Assembly (NCBI RefSeq): GCF_020283565.1
Contig: NC_060062.1
Location: 27,712,251 to 27,776,250 of the forward strand
Origin: Trifolium pratense
Lineage: Eukaryota; Streptophyta; Magnoliopsida; Fabales; Fabaceae
Direction of reading: 5' to 3'
Length of the DNA: 64,000 bases
The number at the start of each line of letters is the position of its first letter. The stretch's first letter is position 1. The translations under genes were made by a program, and so were the position numbers. The notes beneath the pieces are model-generated. The model worked only from the letters and a program-made list of their open reading frames with translations, ran no database searches and was not told where the DNA came from. Shown here in pieces: positions 34,436 through 44,425 of the stretch.

Positions 34436-37400
34436 CTAATTGTCAAACCCAGCTCCTTTAATGGTTGCATCCTTTAGCCCAGATTCAACCACATGTGCAA
34501 TCGAATTGGAATACTTGTGAAACTGCATCAATCCACACAATAATAATTCAGTTATTTCTCATTTACAATCACACTAAGCAACGCAAGAATCGCCACTCAA
34601 AATTGGTAATCAACAGTTACATGGCAGTGCGTAGAGCAAGGAATCTATTTACCAAAAAAAGAAAAGGTAAAATCTATGTAAACCTTGCAACTAACATAGT
34701 GACTTTTGAATTCCAATTAAAATTTTCATTTTCCTCTTGTGAGGTATGGCTGGAATTTAATGTTTTGAAGCCAAGCAGGGTAAAAGGCGACACCGGCTTC
34801 CAAAAGAAGATAAATGGCCACATACCTCTTCGACTATCTCTCTGCGTTTACCATCTAACTGGTCCACTTTAACTGTTGCAGATTCTTTAACCGAGGTTAT
34901 TGTACTATTTACAGCATCCACCTATCAATTGTAAACAAAAAATAACAATTAATTCTTTAATCAAACTTGCATGATTTAATATGAAAGAAAATGCTAACAG
35001 GTGCCTAAAGAATACTAGTTATGATTTCATTTTCAAAAATAATAAGTATTCAGATAAGAAGCAATGTTTTCTTTAGTTATGGATGTATTTAGTGTTTATA
35101 CTTTCCAAACAGTTTTCTATTCCACTTAATAAAAGATACCTTTGATAACATAGCCTCAACATTTCTCTGTCTAGTTTCAATGACAAGTCTCTTTGATTCC
35201 ACCTCTGATTTTTTACTGCTTAGATATTTAGTTCCTTCCTCGGTCACAGAACTGCATTCTTTCTCCAACTGCTTCTTCGACCCTTCCAGATGCTCGACTG
35301 AGGAGGAAAAAACAAGCATAAAAAGATGAAGGGAAAACACAACACAAACACATATAATATACATGTTTAAAGAGCAATGCTATATAGCATTGAAGTTTTC
35401 TCGTAGAAATCAATTCAACATAGCATGGCATAGTGGCATATATAATGTACACCATCACACCGTCCACTTGGAAATGGAGTACCGCCATTGCTTGCTTGCA
35501 CAAGAACATACCTTTACTTTGCATTTCAACCAATTTGACATCAAGTGACTTCTCCAGTACTTCTTCATCGCCAAGTTTAGCTTTTATTGCTTTGAGATCC
35601 TTTTCAACAGATTTAGAAGAACTCACCTATAGGAAGTTCTAAAAAAATCAAACAATAGGTTTTGCACAATAACTATCTTTGAAGGAAGAAAAAGCCCACA
35701 GATCATCGTATAACATCTCATATCTCTATGATAGTTTTCCCATCATGAGCTCCATTCAAATACAAAAAGAGAAAGTTTTTCGTTCTTCAATATACAGCGG
35801 AAAACTCATAACAAAAATTTAAATCCTCATGTTAAATGACAGAGCAGAGGTCAAATAACCAGAGGACGGGGAATACCTGTTCTTGTATAGCCTGCATCTG
35901 CCTGTAGTGTTTTGACATTTTTTTGTGAACCTGAAAAGGAATTGATAAAAATTGATCTATATATTATCGAGGAAAAACATTACATTATGAATATTAGTCA
36001 CAAACCCATGACCCATGAGAATGAGATACTGTTAGGTTTTTGTAGTTTGCTTTCTGAAATGAATAAATGGCTACAAACAAACATAACTGTTAACCAATAT
36101 AAATCATGTTGAAAAGTGAATGATAACATTTATGATGCAAATTCTTAAAAGCAGATTAAGTAATCTGATTACCCCCTTTATGTTGATGTTTATTCTTTAA
36201 GCCCCCATTACAAGGGGAAAATCATTTTACATATGTACAACATAATTTCATCAACGGCAGCACCGCCAAATGGACTACTTGACTGATAAGTTTGCTATAC
36301 AGCCCTATTGGTTGAGGTTTCACAAAAGTTGAATCATATTGCAAGTTTAGGATAGGGTTGCAATTGCATCATAAAGAAATGTTAAGTAATTAAGAAAGAA
36401 AGTCACTACAGTCCAACAAAATTATTACTTAACCCAGACCCAAAATGCTGATGAAGAGCAAAATTAAACTAGCCTTTGGCAACATACCTTGGATAAAACT
36501 TCAACATGGGAAGTCTTCTCATGGAAAGTGTGCATGGCTAATCTTTCAGCATTTCTTGCCACCTCTCGAGCTAACTTCTTTTCCTCTAAAGCCCTCTTCA
36601 TGCAAGATAAAAAAAAAAAAAAAAAAAAAAAGAAAGCAAAGTTAAATGGGTAGAAGTAGGAAAAACATTCTAGATCACTCTACAGTCTACACGGAATGTA
36701 CATTCTAAAATAACTGTGGTTTTAGTTCATCTGAACTGCAATAACAATTCCGTGGTTAAATTAAATTTTAGTTTCCACTTACTTTAAATTTAATTCCTAC
36801 AATTTCTTTTCAATTCAACTCTCACACTTAAAAACATCTTCAAAATAGTGTCCACCACCACTTTTCATTGTAATATGATTAGTTTAGCCCTTGTTGGACA
36901 TTGAGTAAAAAAGATCATCAAGTGAGCACCTTTTGATTTATAGGAAAAGAGCAATTGTTTAAAACTACAACTGTGTTAGCTGAGAACATAATAAGTTTGA
37001 TTTTGCGAACAATAGAATAGACTAAACTACAACATTAAATTTTTCATTGGCAACTGATTTATGACGAATGGAGATAATGAACTGAAAAGGATACCTGTAC
37101 TTTATTAGGTGATTGGACAATCTTTGACAGTAGATTTCCATTCTCTTGAACATTTTGTACCAGTCTAAATTCAGCACCAGAAATCTGGGGCGAGAAAAGG
37201 AAATAGAAATTAGAATTATCAACAAATATCATAATCTATCATCAAATACCCGCAAAGCTGCAAAGGAACTAACATTTACTAGGAACTAATCAGATTAAGC
37301 TTTAATTACCGATGGTTATAAACCAAAAATGAACAAAAGGAACCTTCCAAAACTGCATCCTGCTATACATGTTCAAGTTACAAAAACAACCAGAGGTTCA

Positions 37401-38527
37401 ATGTCCTAATCCTAACATCAATTGTTCACAAAAACCTATGCATTAATTGATTTTTCTTCTATATACTGTTCAAAAAACCCATAAATCAAAGAAGATTATG
37501 TAACTCATTATGTTAACTAAGCTTCAACTATTGTTCAAAGCATATTATGATTGTGATCTATCAAATGAAAATCTCACCTTATCATCCATTTCCACATTTT
37601 TCTCCTTCAACTTCTTTAGAGTAGTCCTCAGAGACATCTGTTTGTTGTTCAGGTTTGAGATCGTTTGACGCAGCTCATTCACTTTTGAGTCCACTTCCTG
37701 AACAGAAGGCATATCTCTTTCCCTGGCTTCTTTGATTTCAGCAATCGCCAATTTCAACTATAACAACGGAATCAAACTCAATCAACGAAATAACCTATCC
37801 CAACACACACATACACACACAAAAAAAAAATAAATAAATAATTTATAACCTGGACTATCTTGGTATTTTCAATGTCCAATATTTTCTGTTCTAAATCGTT
37901 GAATTCGTCAACAATTGGTGATATGGAATTCATTCTCGAATCCCTGACATTAAAAAAATTTGACAATTAGGTCATATTCTAGAGTTTTCTATCTTTTGTT
38001 GAATTATTGAAATGGTTGAAAAGGTGAGAGTAACCATAACCAACCTGTAGAGACAGAAATTGAGAAGAGCGCCAAGGAAGAACTCGGTTCGATGAGGATC
38101 AGGCTTGACAAGATCGGCCATGTTAAATGTGAACTTGTTCGGACATTCAAGAGCGGTGAGCATTTGTTTGATCTTGTGGTAAATCTTGATAACGCGAACT
38201 GATCCAAGGTGAAGATCAGGATTCTCAAGACGCTCTAACGAATCGAACTGAAGTTGGTCATTGTCTTCCCTGTGAGAAATAAAAGAAAGAAACAGTGTTA
38301 ACAAGAAAAGTAGTGAATGAATGAGAAAAGTGTGATGTGAAGGATTGAAGAGAGATTATATACTCAGGGAGAAAATCGAGATGGTTCAGGATACGAGTGT
38401 AGAGATCCAAAACAACAACGGATTTAGGGTTAGAGATTTCATTCTCGGTGACAGATGCTATTCCAAATTGGGATAAGACTTGAACTATTTCCTTCCTCGG
38501 TAGCCTCGGGTACTCGTAGTTCGACAT
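34436..38527 (-). CDS. NUF2: Kinetochore protein NUF2
   Basis: Eleven exons (high to low): 38364-38527, 38045-38269, 37850-37943, 37578-37757, 37095-37184, 36488-36595, 35877-35930, 35512-35626, 35140-35297, 34826-34921, 34436-34522. Phases match at every GT-AG junction, giving about 456 aa against about 440 in Arabidopsis. The N-terminus MSNYEYPRLPRKEIVQVLSQ and the block around DPHRTEFFLGALLNFCLYR form the Nuf2 calponin-homology-like domain (about 1-150) that binds microtubules within the NDC80 complex. From about residue 150 on the protein is coiled coil, pairing with NDC80 and meeting SPC24/SPC25. It ends ATIKGAGFDN. The acceptor of the 36488 exon could shift slightly because its intron end is A/G rich. 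The start codon follows an 11-bp minisatellite. Confidence 0.94.
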
Positions 38528-38594
38528 TGCGGTGGAACGGCGGTGGAACGGCGGTGGAACGGCGGTGGAACGGCGGTGGAACGGCGGTGGACAC
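38528..38594 (-). repeat. 11-bp minisatellite directly upstream of the NUF2 start
   Basis: On the plus strand the unit GGCGGTGGAAC is repeated head to tail about six times, starting two bases from the ATG and ending in GGCGGTGGACACGG. It must lie in the NUF2 leader or core promoter. Each join creates AACGG, the core of plant G2/M mitosis-specific activator sites; five such cores are present. The unit is not a multiple of 3 and is GC-rich in an AT-rich region. Confidence 0.85.
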
Positions 38595-38595
38595 G

Positions 38596-38792
38596 GACGG
38601 AATTAGGTAATTAGGTAATACTAAAAAGGGGCGGTGGAGTTTCTCAATGGAAGGGAGTGAGTGATTTGAATTTGAAGCGAAAACGAGTTATTTGACTCGT
38701 TTTAAGTATATCTTCACCCGTGGTTTGGGCTGGGTGAGGGTTTTGCGCCCGATCCGACCCAACTCGGCCCATTGTCCACTCTTAAATTTATA
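38596..38792 (-). promoter_or_regulatory. NUF2 promoter region
   Basis: Upstream of the minisatellite. The minus strand carries CGTTTTCGCTTC (complement at about 38676-38687), which partly resembles an E2F-type site. No convincing TATA box was seen. Regulation by cell-cycle factors is an inference. Confidence 0.3.
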
Positions 38793-39051
38793 GATGTTTT
38801 CTCTCTAGGCCCCGCATGTATCATTTATACATCTAAATATTCCAATTTTGTTCATGCTAAAAACTTCGGTTCGAAGAAATCAAACTTTTTTCTAGTTCAA
38901 ATTCAAGGAAAATTCGGTTAACAGAAACTGAATTTTATTTTCAAGGCAAAAAAAATTCGGTTCGTAGCAACTGAAATTTTTATTGAAGGGCAAAAAAGTA
39001 AAATCCGGGAGGGGGGGGGGAAGAACGATGGGGGCCTAAAGAGAAAACATC
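38793..39051. mobile_element. Mutator-type MITE, 259 bp
   Basis: The ends GATGTTTTCTCTCTAGGCCC and (inverted) GGGCCTAAAGAGAAAACATC match over more than 20 bases. It is flanked by AAATTTATA and AAATTTATC, an 8-of-9 match to a 9-bp target duplication. Internal phrases 'ttcggttcgaagaaatc' and 'attcggttcgtagcaactg' recall the right part of the 2.9-kb element at 21.9-24.8 kb. Contains a run of ten G at 39011-39020. Confidence 0.7.
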
Positions 39052-39252
39052 AAATTTATCACTATACATACAATTGGCAATCCAAGAAGAATGAAGATGT
39101 TCGGCCTAGTAATATTAATATTTTCACTGATATCTTATCGACGATTATGCATATTCTATCTAATTACTTTCTTCGGTCTCATATATAAGCAACAAAACAA
39201 AAAATTGGAAGTCTCAAATATAAACAAAAACCTACTATAATCATTATATTTA

Positions 39253-40535
39253 CTAGCGGTCCAGACAGATGCGTTTCGCGTCTGCCTGTGTCTAACTTAT
39301 GTAAAAAAAATGCTTAATAACAGATTTTTGCTGCTAAAAAAAATGTGTTTTATGTTATGGTGAGTTTGGGGCAAAGTTATGATGCATAAGCCAAATATCC
39401 CAGATTGCTTAGCGCGCCCCCCAGATTTCTAAGGCCCCCCAGATTTTTATTTTTAATACAAATTTTGATTAATTGAATTTTAGCTTATTGATTAGGGATA
39501 ATTTTTAAAGTATTATGTATGGTTAAATATTTTCGTAATTAGTTTTAAACTAAAATCATGCTAAAATCATTTTTGTTGTGGAATGGTTTCAGAAATCTGT
39601 ACTCCAAAACCATTTTGCTGTGGAATGGTTTCAGGGATATGTACTCCAAAACCATTAGATGTACTTAATCATGCCAAAACCATTTTGCTGTGGAATAGTT
39701 TCAGAGGGTTGTACTAAAAAACCATTACATGTACTTAATAGTTTTTATGTTAATTGTGATAAATTAAACCATAATTACAGTACATGTTTTAATATGTAAT
39801 TTTAAATTAAAATATGGCTATATAATCATCCAACACAATTAATTTAAAATTAGTTCTTATAGTATGTACTTCAAAGCAACAAAATTATTTAATTGGAAAT
39901 GGGGGTCGTGATAGAAATCTTGGGGTGCGCTAGAAATCTGGGGGAGGAAAACAAAACTAGTGGGGCGTGCTAGAAATCTGGGGGAGGAAAAAAAACTGGG
40001 GGGGCACGCTAGAAATCTGGGGGAGGAAAAAAACACTGGGGGGCGCGCTAGAAAAAAACCTATGGGACGAAAAAAATTGGGGGGCACGCGAGAAAATTTG
40101 GGGGCGCTCTAAGCAATTTGGGGGTGCTCTAAGCAATTTGGGGGTGCGTTAAGCAATTTTCATTATTTATGCATGGTACATAAGGAAAAAGCTTATGCAC
40201 TATAACCTCTTGTGAGTTTGTTAATAAAAAATTTTGTGCTACTAAAAAAATCAAGAGTATTGTTGGTATTATGAAAAATCTACACTAAAACTCATGTATT
40301 CTCTTCATATATAGTACTATCGGGCCAGGCAGGCGCGAATATATAAAAAAAAATGTCTTATGTTATGGTGAGTTCGTTAAAAAAATATTTTTGTTTGCTA
40401 AAAAAAAGATGTGCCTTATGTTTTGGTGAGTTTGTTAATAAATTTTTTTTGTTGCTACTAAAAAAAATCAAGGGTATTGTTGGTATTATGAAAAGTCCAC
40501 ATCAAAACTCATGTATTATCTTTATATATAGTATA
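39253..40535 (-). mobile_element. Two related Helitron-like elements, adjoining or nested
   Basis: On the minus strand a Helitron-type 3' end lies at 39253: a short GC hairpin (CAGACGCGAAACGCATCTG) a few bases before CTAG, next to T. A second similar end (hairpin region near 40327-40340, ending ATAG) abuts 40318. Both units carry 'tattgttggtattatgaaaa' followed by 'aaactcatgtattMtcttYatatatagta', whose complement starts TACTATATA as Helitron 5' ends often do. No Rep/helicase is present, so they are non-autonomous. Confidence 0.45.
39405..40160. repeat. Inverted-repeat element with AAACCATT/AATGGTTT palindromes and a G-rich minisatellite
   Basis: The left end 'cagattgcttagcgcgcccc' is mirrored by the 'ggggcgctctaagcaattt' type on the right. 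39595-39725 holds three palindromic units of the form AAACCATTTTGCTGTGGAATGG. 39900-40155 is a minisatellite of 'GCGCGCTAGAAATCTGGGGG' with 'aggaaaaaaa' linkers, then three copies of 'tttgggggtgctctaagcaa'. Many runs of five or more G occur on one strand. The palindromes link it to the element at 42.3-44.4 kb. ORFs here are repeat artefacts. Confidence 0.6.
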
Positions 40536-40670
40536 GATATAGATATAGATTATCAATATTCTAATTTTACCCTTAGTTTCACTTTTATCCATAATAAATA
40601 GTAATTTTTTTTATAAGCGTAATAAATAGTAATTTAATTTAAAACAAAAAGTAAGGGTAAAATTGGAAAG

Positions 40671-40855
40671 AAGAATGTTAACATGTGCCCTTAAGGGCAC
40701 ATGTTGGCACATGTTAAGGAAGCAAATTTAGAAAGTATTTATTGAAATTAGTTGTACATTTTATCTTTCAAGCATTAAATTTCTTGCATCATTAAATGTA
40801 GAATTTCTATATTAAGTTATCTTAACATGTGTCCTAATGACATACATTAACATAA
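40671..40855. repeat. MITE, GTTAACATGTG family
   Basis: The left arm 'gttaacatgtgcccttaagg' and the right arm 'cttaacatgtgtcctaatga' are inverted relatives of the arms at 32971-33099. Confidence 0.55.
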
Positions 40856-41260
40856 CCCAATTGAAAATGACATAACTTTATCTAATCATTTACTCCACTT
40901 TCTTAAAGATGTGCTTTTTTCTTGCTGCTTTTATTCAAGACTAGAGGAGTATCTTATAGAAAACTGTCCAAACATAAATAAGTGTTTTTATTGTTAATTG
41001 CACAAAAATATTCTTGATGAAAAATTGGGCATATCCTTGCAAAATGGTTTTGTGGTTTCGTTTTGTACCTCCGAACTATATATATATTATTATTTTGAAA
41101 AATATTCATGATTTAATTTAAGAAATTCGGAATAGAATTAGTGCTACTAGATATTCTTATAATATCTATTGATGTCTTATAATGTTTTTAGTTTACAAAA
41201 AAAATTAACCAATTGATTTATTTAATTTGCCTCAATATATTGTATGTATAATTGAGCCTA

Positions 41261-41286
<26 letters not shown>
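40856..41286. other. No gene recognised
   Basis: AT-rich DNA ending in a 'tatatctatatc' microsatellite into which the next element inserted. Confidence 0.5.
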
Positions 41287-41291
<5 letters not shown>

Positions 41292-42280
41292 GGATGTATA
41301 TTATGAGAATGATAAAGATATATGAGAATATGAGAATGAATATGAATCATTAAGATTTAAATGAAAGGCTGAGATTAAAAAGTGACTCTTGTACCTAATT
41401 ACACACTAACCATCTTTCTATCTTCTTCTTCCTCGTTCTCAGGTGCCACACTTTTGCTTTTCTCAACCTCTCGCGTTATTCATCTCCTCTCCGCCATCCA
41501 CCGACAGATCTGGCCAACCTCCTTTGACCATAAATTTCGTTTGCGTTCTCTCTATGTTCCGGCCAACCTCCTCCGACTGTGAATCACTATGTTCCGGCCA
41601 ATTTCTGCCGTCCTCTGGCGATCAACTCTCTGTTCCAACTCACTCCTCCGTCGATCAAGTCTCTCTCCTGGCGAAGCCACTCACGCTTCATGTTCATCCA
41701 CATGACAATTTTTTGTAACATGAATTGATTTCAAACATCATCTTTTTTTTTGTGGGGCAAAGTCGATTTTTTTTTTTGTTTTTCATTCATTGTTCTGGGT
41801 TTTAGATTTCATATATTGTTGTAAATTGTAAACTTATCTTAAACAAAAAAACGTTGAATTTGAGATATATTGTTGTAAATTGTAAACTTATCTTAAACAA
41901 AAAAACGTTGAATTTGAGAGTTAAGGGATTAGCACTATACAAAAATTCCATTATCCCAAATTTTCCTTTTGATTTTAAAGCCATCATTTTACCTAAAAAA
42001 AAAAAAAGACAAAGGAATAGATCTCGCAGACTGGCACAACAAAAGAGATGCGGAACACCATATGGTCAGCGGTGGCGACCGGGGTGGAGGTGGTTCAACG
42101 GCCACAGATCTGGTCGTGAAAGGATTTTTGTTGCAAGCTCTGTGGAAGGAGAAGAGATGAGGCACACATTAAAGTTTTGTGGAACATTTTAATCTAAGCC
42201 ATTAAGTTTAATCCAAAGGCTGAAAATTCATTCTCATATTCTCATATAAAGATATCATTCTCATGTGATACATCCTCTAT
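41287..42280. mobile_element. TIR element, about 1 kb, in an AT microsatellite
   Basis: The left end ATAGAGGATGTATATTATGA and the right end (inverted) TCATGTGATACATCCTCTAT form terminal repeats of about 55 bases, continuing through 'gagaatatgagaatgaat'. Inside are short GC-richer tracts ('ctccgactgtgaatcactat', 'ccggccaa' repeated) that could be captured plant sequence but encode nothing recognisable, and a tandem duplication. Confidence 0.6.
41811..41918. repeat. Tandem duplication, unit 54 bp
   Basis: A 54-base unit starting atatattgttgtaaattg and ending gttgaatttgag occurs twice, perfectly or nearly so. Confidence 0.85.
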
Positions 42281-42294
42281 ATATATATATATAT

Positions 42295-44366
42295 GGGGTT
42301 TTCTAACTTAGACCCTAGTTTGGTCTAAGTTAGCAAGGTGCACCTTTTCAATTGGACCAAAATACCCATTCTTTTAATTTTTGAAAGAATAGAGCAACAG
42401 GGGCATTTCTGTAATTTTACATAAAAAAAAAACATAACAACACGCGCCCCACCTTCTTAAACAATTAATAGACGTGGATCCAGTGTCGCGCGCGTACGGA
42501 AGGACCATGGTTACAGACCGTTGATTTCCATCAGACACCCAAGATGTGATCTCATTAAGACTGTCTGATCAATCAGACAGCCCAGATCATCCTGATCTAT
42601 CAGATCATCCTGTCTGCGCCACACTAGATTATAAGCTGGAGAGAGAAAATTTTGCTTTTGAAAAGGCAGCCACGTGTCAGCATATGAATGGGTCTGCGTG
42701 ATTTTTTCCATTTTATACTTTAAACTCGATTATTTCGTCGTAAATTAATTTTTTATTTTTTATACCAAAATTCATAATTTTTTTTTCTCTACAAATAGAG
42801 ACTTGGTTCGTTTGATTTGGACACAAAAAAAAAACGCAATTTTTCACTACCTTAATCTCATTTTATTGTTTACTAAATACGTTACTTGTGTGTTGTAAAC
42901 TCAACCAACTCACTGAAACCATTATACCAGGAAAATAGTAGATAATATTCTGGAACTTTTGGTATATTTTATGAAATTTTTGGAGACCTGAAACTATTTT
43001 TAGTTAATTAAATGAGATAAAACGGTAATTAAAAACTAATGTTTGCTTCTGAAACCATTTAATTGGTAGAATGGTTGCACATAGTTGTATTCTGAAACCA
43101 TTTTACTGGTAGAATGGTTTCAATGGGTAATTTATTAATTGTGTTTGCTTCTGAAACCATTTATCTGGTACAATGGTTTCAGAGAGTTGTAATCTGAAAC
43201 CATTTTGCTGGTAGAATGGTTTCAGTAAGTTGATTATTAGTTATTTGCTTCTGAAACCATTTAGCTTGTAGAATGGTTGCACATAGTTGTATTCTGAAAC
43301 CATTTTACTGGTAGAATGGTTTCAGTGAGTAATTTATTAATTGTGTTTGCTTCTGAAACCATTTATCTGGTACAATGGTTTCAGAGAGTTGTAATCTGAA
43401 ACCATTTTGCTGGTAGAATGGTTTCAGTAAGTTGATTATTAGTTATTTGCTTCTGAAACCATTTAGCTTGTAGAATGGTTGCACATAGTTGTATTCTGAA
43501 ACCATTTTACTGGTAGAATGGTTTCAGTGAGTAATTTATTAATTGTGTTTGCTTCTGAAACCATTTATCTGGTAGAATGGTTTCAGAGAGTTGTAATCTG
43601 AAACCATTTTGCTGGTAAAATGGTTTCAGTAAGTTGATTATTAGTTATTTGCTTCTGAAACCATTTAGCTTGTAGAATGGTTTCAGAGATTTGTACTCCG
43701 AAACCATTTTTCTGGTAGAATGGTTTCAGTGAGTTGATGTAAGGTAGTGAAAAATGAGATTAAGGTAGTGAAAAATTGGGTTTTTTTTCTGTGTCCAAAT
43801 CAAACGAACCAAGTCTCTATTTGTAGAGAAAAAAAATTATGAATTTTGGTATAAAAAATAAAAAATAAAAAATTAATTTACGACGAAATAATCGAGTTTA
43901 AAGTAGTGAAAAATTGCGTTTTTTTTTCGGTGTCCAAATCAAACGAACCAAGTCTCTATTTGTAGAGAAAAAAAAATTATGAATTTTGGTATAAAAATTA
44001 AAAAATAAAAAATTAATTTACGACGAAATAATCGAGTTTAAAGTATTAAATGGAAAAAAATTAACGCAGCCAATCATATCATGACACGTGGCCTGCCTTT
44101 TCAAAAGGCTTTCTCTCTCCGCGTCATCCTTTCCACCACGCGCGCCTGTCGGCGCCTGTGATGCACGCGCGTGATTTTTGTGCAATCAGGAGCTGCCAGT
44201 GTCCTGGGGGGGGAAAAAGAAGTGGGGGGCGCGTGTAAAATTGCAGAAAATTACAGAAATGCCCCTGTTGCTCTATTCTTTCAAAAATTAAAAAAATGGG
44301 TATTTTTGTCCAACTCAAAAGGTGCACCTTGCTAACTTAGACCCAACTGGGTCTAAGTTAGCAGCC

Positions 44367-44369
<3 letters not shown>
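42295..44369. mobile_element. Foldback-type element with long inverted arms
   Basis: About 2.1 kb. The arms start GGGGTTTTCTAACTTAGACC on the left and (read inverted) GGGGGCTGCTAACTTAGACC on the right, and match over hundreds of bases: 'ggtgcacctt', 'gagcaacaggggcatttctg', 'cgccc', 'acacgtggc', 'ctttaaactcgattatttcg', 'acttggttcgtttgatttgg'. The right arm carries an extra tandem copy of about 160 bases (43779-43935 against 43938-44060). Each terminus has its own hairpin (AACTTAGACC...GGTCTAAGTT). No transposase is encoded. It sits between AT microsatellites, so a target duplication cannot be read. Confidence 0.75.
43047..43735. repeat. Higher-order array of 14 short palindromes, period 202 bp
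   Basis: Fourteen units of the form CTGAAACCATT-(about 11 nt)-AATGGTTTCAG follow each other at about 50-bp spacing in the loop of the foldback element. Every fourth unit is alike: starts at 43049, 43251, 43453 and 43655 give an exact 202-bp period. Each unit is itself an inverted repeat able to form a stem of 10-11 bp. Non-coding. Confidence 0.9.
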
Positions 44370-44424
<55 letters not shown>

Positions 44425-44425
44425 A
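44370..44425. repeat. (TA)n microsatellite
   Basis: Almost pure TA dinucleotide run, right border of the foldback element. Confidence 0.9.

Noticed and set aside
35363..35642. Plus-strand ORFs within NUF2
   Set aside because: Antisense of the coiled-coil exon 35512-35626 and its intron.
39857..40152. Repetitive ORFs on both strands with PPSFFSSPRFLA or EIWGRKK repeats
   Set aside because: Products of the G-rich minisatellite reading through in several frames.
41382..41718. Overlapping Ser/Pro-rich ORFs in the 1-kb TIR element
   Set aside because: Low-complexity CT-rich sequence; possibly captured leader DNA, but no protein family recognised.
43047..43735. CRISPR-like array of palindromic repeats
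   Set aside because: Repeats and spacers both recur in a 202-bp higher-order pattern, so the spacers are not unique, and the sequence is a plant transposon.
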